From: Acidimicrobiaceae bacterium
GTDB taxonomy: Bacteria > Actinomycetota > Acidimicrobiia > Acidimicrobiales > Poriferisodalaceae
Length of the DNA: 64,000 nt
NCBI GenBank assembly: GCA_002721305.1
Contig: PBKA01000019.1
Coordinates: 62,001 to 126,000, forward strand
Direction of reading: 5' to 3'
The translations under genes and the position numbers were made by a program. The notes beneath the pieces were generated by a model. The model was not told where the DNA came from, searched no databases, and saw nothing but the letters and a program-made list of their open reading frames with translations. Shown here in pieces: positions 45,888 through 54,693 of this stretch (positions are counted from its first letter, which is position 1; each line of letters begins with the position of its first letter).

Positions 45888-47303
45888 TCAGGTGCTCTCC
45901 CTGGCCCAAAGATGATCGGTGAGTCGCCCACATCTCTCCTGCAAAGATTCAAGCGCATCGCAGATCAAATCTTCTCTGTAGCGCCGGCCGACGATTTGGA
46001 CTGCCGCGGGCCGGTCTTCGACGAGACCAGTGCCGATAACACCTGCTGGTAATCCCAGATAATTGATACCCATCGAGTAAGCCGAAGCCTCAATAAAATC
46101 CTTACATGCTTCGAAACTTTGGAGGTCGTAATCCCAGTCATAGAGACGGTTCATGTAAATCGGTGTAAGCACCAGGGGGTATTGCTCCAAAAAGAGATTC
46201 CAATCTCGCATCATCCTTGTGCGATCGCCAAAATCGTGAATGAAACGGTCCAACTCAAGCACTTCGCCCATGCGAAAGAAGTAGTCAAAAGTTGTTTTGA
46301 TCTCATCGCTGCCGTGTTCAACAATCTGAGGCCAAAGGGCCACGTCCATTTCTGTTATCAGGGTTCGGAACCAATCTCTAAATGGCTCTTCGATTGATGG
46401 GGTGGAAACTTCCACTACGCGGTAGCCGGCGTCTTGTAAGGCTTCGGCGGCCTGATCAATGAGATCGATGATGCCTTGATGGATGTCGTAACCGCATGGA
46501 TCTTTGGTGACAGCAACGGTGATCGGATCATCTAGCTGAGGTCCTCGCCACGGAACTGGTGGACACAACGGATCTCTTGGGTCGGGTTCAATCATTACTG
46601 CTGTGGCTAGGGCAAGATCCTGGGCGTCTCGGGCCATGATGCCTTGAACAGATATCACTTGAGATAGTGGACCGCGTTCTGCTGGCGCACTGGAGTTATA
46701 TACAGGAATCCGATTGTTGGTCGGCTTTACCGTAGTAATTCCGTTCGCGAGCGCGGGGAATCTGAGCGAACCTCCGATGTCGTTTCCGTGATGCAAGGGA
46801 CCGAAACCTGCTGCCGCGGCCGCTCCACCCCCTCCTGAGGAGCCTCCCGGACTCGCGTCGGAGTCCCACGGGTTAAACGTTCTGCCCCGCAATGGGTTGA
46901 CAGTGGTGCCCCTCATTGAGAACTCCGGGACATTTGTCCGTCCGACCAATATGGCGCCAGCTTCACGCAGATTCTTCACCAGGGGAGCGTCGTCGGATGC
47001 GATCAGTCCCTCAAATGCCGGCACTCCATTCGGCGTTGCTTGGCCGCCAACATCAATGTTTTCTTTGATAGTCATTGGCACACCATGGAGAGGCCCCACA
47101 ATTTCCCCGGCGGCGGTGAGGTCATCCGCTGTGGCAGCCGCGGCCAGCGCCTCTTCTGGAAACTCAACGGTAATTGCGTTGAGATCTGGGTTCTTTTCGG
47201 CGACTCGGTCAAGGACTGACCGAACAACCTCACTAGCAGAGAAATTCTTATCCCTTATACCTTGAGCCAATTCGGTAGCGCTAAGTCGCCATAACTCATC
47301 CAC
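45888..47303 (-). CDS. Amidase-signature-family amidase
   Basis: Ser-cisSer-Lys hydrolase of about 471 residues. Catalytic Lys in PMTIKENIDVGG, cis-Ser and nucleophile region in SDASPGGSSGGGGAAAA and GNDIGGSLRFPA. Hydrolyses an amide of unknown identity. I chose the GTG at 47303 (MDELWRLSATELAQ, typical family N-terminus) with AAGGGA upstream; an in-frame ATG at 47351 would overlap the crotonase gene. It begins 4 bases after that gene, so both are co-transcribed. Confidence 0.9.
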   Translation of the reverse strand: MDELWRLSATELAQGIRDKNFSASEVVRSVLDRVAEKNPDLNAITVEFPEEALAAAATADDLTAAGEIVGPLHGVPMTIKENIDVGGQATPNGVPAFEGLIASDDAPLVKNLREAGAILVGRTNVPEFSMRGTTVNPLRGRTFNPWDSDASPGGSSGGGGAAAAAGFGPLHHGNDIGGSLRFPALANGITTVKPTNNRIPVYNSSAPAERGPLSQVISVQGIMARDAQDLALATAVMIEPDPRDPLCPPVPWRGPQLDDPITVAVTKDPCGYDIHQGIIDLIDQAAEALQDAGYRVVEVSTPSIEEPFRDWFRTLITEMDVALWPQIVEHGSDEIKTTFDYFFRMGEVLELDRFIHDFGDRTRMMRDWNLFLEQYPLVLTPIYMNRLYDWDYDLQSFEACKDFIEASAYSMGINYLGLPAGVIGTGLVEDRPAAVQIVGRRYREDLICDALESLQERCGRLTDHLWAREST

Positions 47304-47307
47304 AGTC

Positions 47308-48153
47308 TTAAATCCCTTTTCTTGTACGTCGGTGGTCGGGGAACTGCGCATCTCGATTTTCTGTTTGAGCCATGAAAGCCTCTGCCATGTCGTCGGGGTC
47401 GAACATCGCAGCATTCCAAGTTGCGATGTAATCCAACCCGTCGGCTACCGAGTGGTCACGTCCATAATTCAGTGTTCGCTTTGTTCCCCAAATGGCCATG
47501 GGACTTTTCGAAGCTATCTGTTTAGCGACTTCGAGAACAGCGTCGTCCATTTCGTCTTGATCTTCGTAAATTTCGTTAATGAAGCCCCGTTCTTTGGCCT
47601 CCAAAGCAGACATGTTGCGACCGGTGTACGCCAACTCGCGAACCACTCCCTCGGGGACCAACTTCGGTAAGCGTTGCAATGTTCCGACGTCAGCGGTCAT
47701 ACCGATGTTGATCTCCTGAATACAAAAGAAGGCGTCTTTGGTTGCGTAGCGGAGGTCCGTGGCAGACACCATGTCTATGCCGCCTCCTATGCAGGCCCCC
47801 TGTATGGCTGACAGGACAGGCAGCCTGCTTTCCTCAAGACAACTGAAGGACCGTTGCAACTGCAACGCTGTAGTGCGAAAGCTTGCCCGCTGGCGGCTCA
47901 CATGTTTTGTATTTCCTTGAACGCTCACGTCGTTGTTACCGGCGAAAACGCTCAAATCCATACCCGAACAAAAGTGTCGCCCCTCTGCGGAAAGAACAAT
48001 CGCTCGAGCGTCATCACCGTCCGATAGTTGATCGACAATCTCGGGGAGTTCGTCCCAGAACTCGGGGATCATAGAGTTGGCGCGCTCTGGCCGAGTCATA
48101 CGGATGTGAGCGACGTGATCGGTTGTTTCGACGCTAAAGCAGGTATAAGTCAC
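47308..48153 (-). CDS. Crotonase-family enzyme, dienoyl-CoA isomerase-like
   Basis: Enoyl-CoA hydratase/isomerase superfamily, 281 residues. Oxyanion-hole segments GRHFCSGMDLS and GACIGGGIDMVSATDLRYA are intact. The active-site stretch IQEINIGMTADVGTLQRLPK carries the Glu and Asp typical of delta3,5-delta2,4-dienoyl-CoA isomerases (ECH1 type) instead of the two Glu of hydratases, so isomerisation of unsaturated acyl-CoAs is more likely than hydration. Upstream of and coupled to the amidase gene. Confidence 0.88.
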   Translation of the reverse strand: MTYTCFSVETTDHVAHIRMTRPERANSMIPEFWDELPEIVDQLSDGDDARAIVLSAEGRHFCSGMDLSVFAGNNDVSVQGNTKHVSRQRASFRTTALQLQRSFSCLEESRLPVLSAIQGACIGGGIDMVSATDLRYATKDAFFCIQEINIGMTADVGTLQRLPKLVPEGVVRELAYTGRNMSALEAKERGFINEIYEDQDEMDDAVLEVAKQIASKSPMAIWGTKRTLNYGRDHSVADGLDYIATWNAAMFDPDDMAEAFMAQTENRDAQFPDHRRTRKGI

Positions 48154-48210
48154 AAGCTGAGACTAGGTCCCAGTGAGAGCTGATGCGACTCCCAGTTGCC
48201 TGGGAGCCAA

Positions 48211-48615
48211 CTAATTCGACAACATGACGCCCATCACGAGAGCGGCGAGAGAAGTCAGGAGAGCCACTCCGGCGCTCGCCCCTCTGATAGAGGCCTTGTC
48301 CGTGGATTGGTGCAACCAAGCGGTCGCCCCAGATACGGCCACCAAAAGCATTTTCATGCCAAGCAGAGCATTCCAACTCGCACTGGTTCCGGGCAGGGAC
48401 ACCATGTTCCATATGCCAGTGAACACCGCGAGCCCAAAGAAGGGCCAGCCGATTCGCCCGAACGCCTTAGCGACGTTGGGTACGGCATCGGGGCTAGTTC
48501 GCTTTAGTACTGGAACGATCGCCCCCACGACGATTTGACCGCCTACCCAAACGCAGACGGCCAGAACGTGAAGCACGACCCGAACCGTTTGAACATCAAA
48601 GTTGACATCTTTCAC
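48211..48615 (-). CDS. CopD-like four-helix membrane protein
   Basis: 134 residues with four predicted transmembrane helices (about residues 8-32, 50-70, 84-102, 109-132). The first has VVLHVLAVCVWVGGQIVVG with a His and Trp pattern as in CopD/DUF2214-type membrane proteins, some of which handle copper or haem. No clear metal-transport motif beyond that, so function is unknown. It precedes the crotonase gene by 57 bases on the same strand. Confidence 0.7.
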   Translation of the reverse strand: MKDVNFDVQTVRVVLHVLAVCVWVGGQIVVGAIVPVLKRTSPDAVPNVAKAFGRIGWPFFGLAVFTGIWNMVSLPGTSASWNALLGMKMLLVAVSGATAWLHQSTDKASIRGASAGVALLTSLAALVMGVMLSN

Positions 48616-48673
48616 TGAACCTACTTTCGGAACCTCACAGGGTCCGTACTTCGATTACTTAGCGTGGCTTCAG

Positions 48674-49831
48674 TCAATCCCCTAGCAGACCGGCCATGTT
48701 CTCTGAATAAAACTTGTTCTGAACGTCGTCAGCCATCCCTTCGAGCGAAGCCTCGAAACGACCCAGCGGATTTCGTCCTCCCTCTATGTGGGGGTAATCG
48801 GACGAAAACAGATACAGATCGGCGTTCGACTCTCGAATCATCGACCCAACATCTTCAAACGGATACGGAGTAAAGGCCATCTGCTGTGAGATCAATTCCG
48901 ACGGAGGAGTTTTCAATGCTTCTAGGTCAGGTTCCGACCGTTTCCAAATCTGCGCAATTAGATCCAAACGCCGAAGGAGCGACGGCACCCATCCTGCCCC
49001 GAGTTCGATCACACCTCCGCGCAGGTTGGGGTGTCGTTGTAAGACCCCATCCAAAACCAAAGCGCCAACAAAGGTTTCGGCGGCATGGTGAAGAGCGATC
49101 ATGTCTTTACCTCGAACATTTTCGCCACCGCCGATCCAATCTGTTGGGATCGGTCGACCCGTGTTCATCCAGTCGGGTTTGATTTGGAGCGGATTGCCGC
49201 CCACGTGAAGAAGAAACGGAACTCGCGCCTCGGCCAAACGAGCCCACACTGGATCAAGTGCATCGTGCCCGGGAGAACCACCCCCTGCAGGCCGGTGGGG
49301 GACCCACACTGCTTCAAGGCCAGTCGATATCGCGAAGTCGAGTTCTTTCATGGTGGCACCGGGTTCGTCGAGCGGGAGCAAAGCGACCCCGATGAGTCGA
49401 GGATCATCTGAACAGAAATCAGCCATTGCGCGGTTGTGCGCTCGAGTAGTTCCATAGCGAAGATCGAGATCAGCTTTGGGGTCGAACGCTATGGGTGCGC
49501 TAAAGGTGGAAAAAATAAATTGTTGGTCGAAGCCGAGTAGATCCAGTGCTATCCGACGCTCATCCTTATTGAAGGCGCCGAGAGCGTAATACCCTTTGGG
49601 GCCAGCTATGAGACCGTCCCCGAGAGCAACCAATTCGGCGACTTTTTCCGGTGAATGAGCCCCCGATTTCGCTGCTTCCCGCCACGAATCGCTGCTCCGT
49701 CCACCGGCATCGAAGTCTATTTGCGGGATTCGATCACGAATTGTTGAATCAGCGTGGGCGGTGAGAAAGTCCGGTAGCTCCATGAGATGACTGTCGGCAT
49801 CTAGATACGTTCGATCGTTGGCGTAACTCAT
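48674..49831 (-). CDS. Amidohydrolase-2-family hydrolase/decarboxylase
   Basis: 385-residue TIM-barrel protein related to the ACMSD/2,3-dihydroxybenzoate decarboxylase type. YLDADSHLMELPDF gives the first ligands, FLLHVGGNP and MIALHHAAETFV His residues, GVIELGAGWVPSLLRRLD a conserved family block and LFSSDYPHIEGG the final Asp. Substrate unknown; acts on cyclic or carboxylated compounds in related families. Together with the crotonase and amidase it points to breakdown of organic acids or amides. Confidence 0.87.
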   Translation of the reverse strand: MSYANDRTYLDADSHLMELPDFLTAHADSTIRDRIPQIDFDAGGRSSDSWREAAKSGAHSPEKVAELVALGDGLIAGPKGYYALGAFNKDERRIALDLLGFDQQFIFSTFSAPIAFDPKADLDLRYGTTRAHNRAMADFCSDDPRLIGVALLPLDEPGATMKELDFAISTGLEAVWVPHRPAGGGSPGHDALDPVWARLAEARVPFLLHVGGNPLQIKPDWMNTGRPIPTDWIGGGENVRGKDMIALHHAAETFVGALVLDGVLQRHPNLRGGVIELGAGWVPSLLRRLDLIAQIWKRSEPDLEALKTPPSELISQQMAFTPYPFEDVGSMIRESNADLYLFSSDYPHIEGGRNPLGRFEASLEGMADDVQNKFYSENMAGLLGD

Positions 49832-49882
49832 ACCAAGACGCTAGTTCCCAAATACGAGCCGATGCTTCACAAGTGAGGGCGG

Positions 49883-49888
49883 TAGCCT
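49883..49888 (+). promoter_or_regulatory. Candidate -10 box (TAGCCT) 6 bases before moaB
   Basis: TAnnnT hexamer ending 6 bases upstream of ATG 49895, in the divergent 63-base gap between the reverse-strand amidohydrolase and moaB. No Shine-Dalgarno precedes the ATG. No clear -35 box; the call relies on the repeated geometry in this window. Confidence 0.25.
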
Positions 49889-49894
49889 CCCGAT

Positions 49895-50425
49895 ATGACC
49901 CCATCCGAAAATACCGGTGAGTCAACCCACGAGTCCGATGAGTCAGCTGCTAGCGACAGTTCTCTGTTGGCCAAAGTGTTGACGGTATCCGACGGGGTCG
50001 CAGAAGGTGTGCGAGAAGATCGAAGCGGCGAAGCGCTTGTAGCGACCCTGATTTCCCACAACTATGACGTAGTTGAACACAGTGTGGTCGCTGATGGTGT
50101 GGAAAGCGTCGCTGAAAGGCTCTCTGAGCTTACAAGTGGCTTTTCGGGGCTGGTTGTGACTACAGGCGGAACCGGATTTACAGAAAGAGACTTGACCCCT
50201 GAAGGGACCCGACGGGTGATCGAAAGAGAAGCTCCGGGGATAGCTGAAGCAATGCGGCTGACAAATCCTTTGGGTCGGTTGTCTCGAGGTGTTGCCGGGA
50301 TTGTCGGCGGGTCCATTGTGATCAACACTCCGGGCTCAACAGCGGGTTGTGTCGAATGCTTCGAAGCCGTGGCTGACGTGTTGCCCCATGCTTTGCGGTT
50401 ACTTCATGGCGAACGGTTGCATTAA
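49895..50425 (+). CDS. moaB: MoaB/Mog-family molybdopterin-binding protein
   Basis: Adenylates molybdopterin before molybdenum insertion. The core starts after a 25-residue acidic, Ser-rich leader: KVLTVSDGVAEGVREDRSGEAL, VVTTGGTGFTERDLTPEGT, SRGVAGIVGGSIVINTPGS. Key Asp residues of the Mog active site (TVSD and RDLTPE) are present. 176 residues. It is 2 bases from ribD, an arrangement seen in some Actinobacteria; the link to riboflavin is unexplained. Mog and MoaB functions are not separable here. Confidence 0.88.
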   Translation: MTPSENTGESTHESDESAASDSSLLAKVLTVSDGVAEGVREDRSGEALVATLISHNYDVVEHSVVADGVESVAERLSELTSGFSGLVVTTGGTGFTERDLTPEGTRRVIEREAPGIAEAMRLTNPLGRLSRGVAGIVGGSIVINTPGSTAGCVECFEAVADVLPHALRLLHGERLH

Positions 50426-50427
50426 CA

Positions 50428-51432
50428 GTGAATGACACGGACACTCCTTCTGACGCACACCTGATGGGCAGGGCGATAGGTAATGCGGAAACTGTACGGG
50501 GCACAACGGCCCCAAATCCGTGGGTTGGTGCCCTCGTCTTGGGCTCCGATGGCAAAATTTATGACGGCGCTACCCAGCCTCCGGGAGGCTTACATGCGGA
50601 GCGGATCGCAATTGATCTAGCGGGAGCAGCGACCAGGGGGGCAACGCTGGTCACAACACTTGAACCGTGTTGTCATGAAGGAAGAACGTCCCCGTGCGTT
50701 GATCACATTATTGAGGCGGGCTTAAGTCGCGTTGTCGTAGGCGTCGAGGACCCCGACCCACGAGTAGTAGGCAATGGACTGCAGGCGCTGCGCGATGCGG
50801 GACTCGAAGTCGTCTTAGGAGTTGAGCGAGACGCGGTTGAGGAGCAACTGGAGCCGTACCTTCATCAACGAAAGACTGGAACACCTTGGGTGGTGCTCAA
50901 GATCGCACTAACCCTCGATGGGAGAATCGCTGCTGCAGATGGATCGTCGGAATGGATCACCAGTGACGAGGCGCGAAGAGACGCTCACTCGCTCCGAGCA
51001 AGATGCGATGCTGTTCTGGTTGGAGCGGGGACCGTACGGGCCGACAACCCATCGCTCACGACCCGTTTAGTCTCTGGTTCTAATCCTCAGCGAATTGTCC
51101 TGGGAAAGGCTCCCGACGACGCAGCGGTGCACCCTTGTTGGGAAATCGAAGGTGACCTTGAAGGGGTTCTGAATGATCTCAGTGACCGAGGTGTCATCGA
51201 CCTATTGGTCGAGGGAGGATCCAGTGTCGCAGCGCAATTCCATAGGGAGGGTTTAGTCAACGAATACATCTTCTACCTCGCACCTGCGTTGACGGGTGGT
51301 AATGATGGACGACCAGTGTTCGAAGGTGGGGGTTCTGCCACAATGGCGGAACTATGGCGCGGAAATCTTCGCGACGTCCGCAAAATAGGAACCGACGTCC
51401 GTGTCGAATTTCGACCTAGAGAAGGAGATTGA
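50428..51432 (+). CDS. ribD: Bifunctional riboflavin biosynthesis deaminase/reductase RibD
   Basis: N-terminal cytidine-deaminase-like domain (residues 1-145) with zinc ligands in GGLHAERIA and LEPCCHEGRTSPC; C-terminal reductase domain with PWVVLKIALTLDGRIA, LLVEGGSSVAAQF and FYLAPALTGG. Converts the RibA product to the ribitylamino-pyrimidine phosphate. 334 residues. GTG start 50428; its stop overlaps the ribE ATG by one base. No FMN riboswitch is possible in the 2-base gap upstream. Confidence 0.95.
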   Translation: MNDTDTPSDAHLMGRAIGNAETVRGTTAPNPWVGALVLGSDGKIYDGATQPPGGLHAERIAIDLAGAATRGATLVTTLEPCCHEGRTSPCVDHIIEAGLSRVVVGVEDPDPRVVGNGLQALRDAGLEVVLGVERDAVEEQLEPYLHQRKTGTPWVVLKIALTLDGRIAAADGSSEWITSDEARRDAHSLRARCDAVLVGAGTVRADNPSLTTRLVSGSNPQRIVLGKAPDDAAVHPCWEIEGDLEGVLNDLSDRGVIDLLVEGGSSVAAQFHREGLVNEYIFYLAPALTGGNDGRPVFEGGGSATMAELWRGNLRDVRKIGTDVRVEFRPREGD

Positions 51433-52010
51433 TGTTTACGGGATTGATCGAAGAGCTCGGCTCTTTCGTAAGCAACGACGGTGACCGTTACCGTTTTGAA
51501 GCAGAAACAGTGATTCAGGAAACGGAAATCGATGATTCCATAGCGGTCAACGGCTGCTGCCTGACCGTCGTCGCCCTCGGAGAGGGATGGTGGGAAGCCG
51601 ACGTGGTGTCTGAGACACTCAACCGCACTTCCCTCGGTCTGCTGCAACCCGGTGATCGAGTGAATCTTGAACGTGCCGTCAGATACAGCGATCGACTGGG
51701 CGGACACATGGTCCAAGGACATGTTGACGGCATTGGAACCGTTCTTGAACCTGGACCGGATTTACGGATCCAGATTCCCGAGAATCTGCAGCGTTATCTG
51801 GTGGAAAAAGGCTCAATCACAGTCGATGGCGTGAGCTTGACGTGTTTCGACACGAAGGATCAAGCGTTTTCAGTCGCGTTAATTCCCCATACCCTCGAAG
51901 TGACCACCCTTGGATCCTATGTAAAGGGCGATAGCGTAAATATAGAAGTAGATGTAGTTGCGAAGTATGTCGAACGGCTCTTGACGCCCCACACGGGAAA
52001 AGACTCGTGA
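51432..52010 (+). CDS. ribE: Riboflavin synthase alpha chain
   Basis: Dismutates two lumazines to riboflavin. Two homologous lumazine-binding halves: MFTGLIEELG opening, DSIAVNGCCLTVV and LGGHMVQGHVDGIG in the first and second halves, with GSITVDGVSLTC repeating the motif. 192 residues. ATG 51432 overlaps the ribD stop; the in-frame TTG at 51429 is less likely. Coupled to ribD. Confidence 0.95.
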   Translation: MFTGLIEELGSFVSNDGDRYRFEAETVIQETEIDDSIAVNGCCLTVVALGEGWWEADVVSETLNRTSLGLLQPGDRVNLERAVRYSDRLGGHMVQGHVDGIGTVLEPGPDLRIQIPENLQRYLVEKGSITVDGVSLTCFDTKDQAFSVALIPHTLEVTTLGSYVKGDSVNIEVDVVAKYVERLLTPHTGKDS

Positions 52011-52034
52011 CCGGTGTCACCGAGGTTGATAGAG

Positions 52035-53300
52035 ATGCCTAAAACAAAATCTAGGAATCAAACATCAGGAGACCCCAACTCCCCGCTGGCTGCTGTTGAA
52101 GACGCCATCGAAGCTATTGGTCGAGGCGAAATCGTTGTCGTGGTCGATGATGAAGATCGCGAGAATGAAGGCGACCTCATCATGGCCGCGGAGCACGCGA
52201 CACCAGAAAGCATTGCGTTCTTCGTTCGCTACACATCTGGCGTTTTGTGTGCGCCGATGACCGGCGAGCGCCTAGACGACCTAGCACTACCCCTCATGGT
52301 GACGGTCAACACCGAACCCATGCGTACCGCGTACACCATAACCGTTGACGCGGCAGAAGGAACCACTACGGGTATATCAGCTAGTGATCGCTCCAAAACA
52401 CTCAACCTGTTGGCCTTTGCAAATAGCGAGCCACATGATTTCGTTCGACCGGGTCACGTGCTCCCTCTTCGATATCGGCCAGGTGGGGTACTCAAACGAG
52501 CTGGTCACACAGAAGCAGCGGTCGATCTAGCGCGTTTAGCTGGATGTGAACCAGTGGGGGTTTTGGCCGAAGTCGTAAATGAAGACGGCTCCATGTCTCG
52601 TTTACCAGAGCTCACAACGTTCTGCGAAGAGCACGACTTATTGCTCATCTCGATAGCGGATCTGATTCGCTACAGAAGAGCAAACGAACGCTTAGTTGAC
52701 CCCGTATCCCAAGCACGGATCCCGACAATATATGGGGACTTCACGGCACACGTGTTCCGGGATTTCGATGAAACCGAGCACCTAGCGCTTGTGTTTGGCC
52801 AAATCATGGGTTCAGAACCCGTGTTGGTGCGAGTCCACAGTGAATGCTTGACGGGAGACGTTCTGGCATCGATGCGCTGTGATTGTGGCACTCAATTACA
52901 TACAGCCTTGGAAGCGATCTCAGAGGAGGGTGCAGGTGTTCTGGTCTACTTGCGTGGCCACGAGGGTCGCGGTATAGGCATAGGCCACAAAATGGCCGCC
53001 TACCACCTGCAAGATGAAGGCCGCGACACCGTGGACGCGAATCTTGAACTGGGCCTGCCGGTCGACAGTCGCGAATATGGCATTGGGGCACAAATCCTTG
53101 TTGAGCTCGGAGTCACCAAAATGCGTCTCATGACCAACAACCCCGCCAAGATCGGTGGACTTGAGGGCTACGGGCTTGAAATCGTTGAAAGAGTTTCTAC
53201 GCCCACTGGTGCCAATCCGGAAAATTTGGCATACCTCCGAACCAAAAATGTGCGGCTCGGTCACATGATTGAAGGCCTTGACGACTTAGCGGTGGACTGA
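52035..53300 (+). CDS. ribBA: Bifunctional DHBP synthase / GTP cyclohydrolase II (RibBA)
   Basis: N-terminal RibB domain (to about residue 210) with VVVDDEDRENEGDLIMAAEH and the active-site His in RPGHVLPLRYRPGGVLKRAGH; C-terminal RibA domain with zinc ligands in RVHSECLTGDVLASMRCDCG and catalytic YLRGHEGRGIGIGHK. Supplies both riboflavin precursors. ATG 52035 is chosen (421 residues); GTG 52014 would add seven. ribH does not follow, as hisG comes next, so lumazine synthase must be encoded elsewhere. Confidence 0.94.
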   Translation: MPKTKSRNQTSGDPNSPLAAVEDAIEAIGRGEIVVVVDDEDRENEGDLIMAAEHATPESIAFFVRYTSGVLCAPMTGERLDDLALPLMVTVNTEPMRTAYTITVDAAEGTTTGISASDRSKTLNLLAFANSEPHDFVRPGHVLPLRYRPGGVLKRAGHTEAAVDLARLAGCEPVGVLAEVVNEDGSMSRLPELTTFCEEHDLLLISIADLIRYRRANERLVDPVSQARIPTIYGDFTAHVFRDFDETEHLALVFGQIMGSEPVLVRVHSECLTGDVLASMRCDCGTQLHTALEAISEEGAGVLVYLRGHEGRGIGIGHKMAAYHLQDEGRDTVDANLELGLPVDSREYGIGAQILVELGVTKMRLMTNNPAKIGGLEGYGLEIVERVSTPTGANPENLAYLRTKNVRLGHMIEGLDDLAVD

Positions 53301-53384
53301 ACTTTCTGAAGTAACTGCCCATTCAAATCGGGAGCGGTCTGCGTGAATCGAGAAATTAACTACTGCTTCAGCTAATCCGACCGG

Positions 53385-53390
53385 TACCGT
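53385..53390 (+). promoter_or_regulatory. Candidate -10 box (TACCGT) 7 bases before hisG
   Basis: TAnnnT hexamer ending 7 bases before ATG 53398, with no Shine-Dalgarno between ribBA and hisG. It suggests hisG has its own leaderless transcript in the 97-base gap, though no good -35 box is visible. Confidence 0.25.
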
Positions 53391-53397
53391 CAACACC

Positions 53398-54273
53398 ATG
53401 CTGAAACTTGTGTTACCGAAGGGTTCCCTTGAAAAGGCGACGCTCCAGTTGTTCGAAGAGGCTGACCTCACTGTTCGTCGAAGCAGTGATGTTGATTATC
53501 GAGCGACGATAGACGACCCAAGAATCGCCGATGTACGCATTCTTCGGCCGCAAGAAATCCCCATGTACGTCGCGGATGGTTTATTTGACGTGGGCATAGC
53601 GGGCCGAGACTGGATCGAAGAAACCAGTAGTGACGTTGTCCCGCTAGGGGAACTCAAGTATTCCAAAGTGACAGCGGAGCCCGTCAAGATCGTGGTGGCG
53701 GTCCCCGCAGACAGTGAATACGAAAGTATTGCGGACCTACCCCAAGGTGTCCGAGTTTCAAGCGAATATCCAGAACTAACCAACCGCCATTTTGCTGCGG
53801 CGGGCATTGAAGCTGAAGTGATGCTCAGCTATGGAGCGACTGAGGCGAAGGCACCTGAGATCGTCGATGCTGTTGTCGACCTAACTGAGACCGGAAGCGC
53901 CTTGCGGGCGGCGGGACTCAAGATCATTGATGAAATCCTGACCAGCTACACCGAAATATTTGCGAACAACCAGACGTATGAGGATCCCGAGAAACGCAAA
54001 GCGATGGAGCAGATCAAAACCTTGCTAGATGGAGTGCTAGATGCCAGAGGTCGTGTCCTGATGAAGTTGAACGTAGGCGCCTCAGAACTCGATCAGGTGA
54101 TACGTATGCTTCCGTCGATGAAGGCGCCGACCGTAAACGAATTGTGGGGTGGTGGTGGTTTCGCTGTCGAAACGGTTGTCAACAAAATCGACATTAATGT
54201 TTTAATTCCACAACTGCTCGACCTCGGCGCCACCGATGTGATCGAACTTCCTATTTCCAAGATCGTTCCGTAA
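53398..54273 (+). CDS. hisG: ATP phosphoribosyltransferase, long form
   Basis: First step of histidine synthesis. Catalytic domains span residues 1-210 (MLKLVLPKGSLEKATLQLF, VGIAGRDWIEE, PRPP-binding DLTETGSALRAAGL). A C-terminal ACT-like regulatory domain (about residues 218-290, ending ATDVIELPISKIVP) makes this the long, histidine-feedback-inhibited form that needs no HisZ. 291 residues. Isolated from other his genes in this window; converges on a reverse-strand gene. Confidence 0.95.
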   Translation: MLKLVLPKGSLEKATLQLFEEADLTVRRSSDVDYRATIDDPRIADVRILRPQEIPMYVADGLFDVGIAGRDWIEETSSDVVPLGELKYSKVTAEPVKIVVAVPADSEYESIADLPQGVRVSSEYPELTNRHFAAAGIEAEVMLSYGATEAKAPEIVDAVVDLTETGSALRAAGLKIIDEILTSYTEIFANNQTYEDPEKRKAMEQIKTLLDGVLDARGRVLMKLNVGASELDQVIRMLPSMKAPTVNELWGGGGFAVETVVNKIDINVLIPQLLDLGATDVIELPISKIVP

Positions 54274-54285
54274 AGCAGGACTCAG

Positions 54286-54693
54286 CTAGTTCTCATCTTC
54301 GGCTGTTTGGTTCTGTACCTCCACGAACGCAAGCCTGATTTGATGAAGAGCAGCGGACAATGTTTGGTGCTCTGGGAGCTGATCACCCAGTTGCTCAACC
54401 AAGATTCCCATAGCGTCGATAGGTAATCGGGCCTCATCCAGATTTGGAGGATCGACGCGGAGGTGAAGAGCCGCCAATTCGAACAGTCCGATGATGTGAT
54501 TCGCGATGATCTGTGCAGCAGGCACAGAAAGTAACTGTTCTTGGGCTTCCCGAAGCTGTTGCTCCATAGCGGCAGCCGTCTCCGGATCGATTTCGGCGTC
54601 TCCTGGTCCTGAAACTGGGGGATTGCCAACATTGTTTGGGTCGTCGTTATTAGGAACTTCGTGCTCTCCCGAAGGAGTCCAAAAGCTACTCAC
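54286..54693 (-). CDS. DUF1844-type actinobacterial conserved protein
   Basis: 135 residues. A Pro/Asn-rich N-terminus starting MSSFWTPSGEHEVP is followed by helices (EQQLREAQEQLLSVPAAQII, IANHIIGLFELAALHL, LPIDAMGILVEQLGDQLP). Proteins of this shape, often annotated DUF1844, lie beside infC in many Actinobacteria. No catalytic motif; function unknown. It is transcribed away from infC and converges on hisG, with 12 bases between the stops. Confidence 0.75.
   Translation of the reverse strand: MSSFWTPSGEHEVPNNDDPNNVGNPPVSGPGDAEIDPETAAAMEQQLREAQEQLLSVPAAQIIANHIIGLFELAALHLRVDPPNLDEARLPIDAMGILVEQLGDQLPEHQTLSAALHQIRLAFVEVQNQTAEDEN

Noticed and set aside
50426..50427. FMN riboswitch before ribD
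   Set aside because: moaB ends 2 bases before ribD, leaving no room; none of the FMN-element conserved blocks was seen upstream of moaB.
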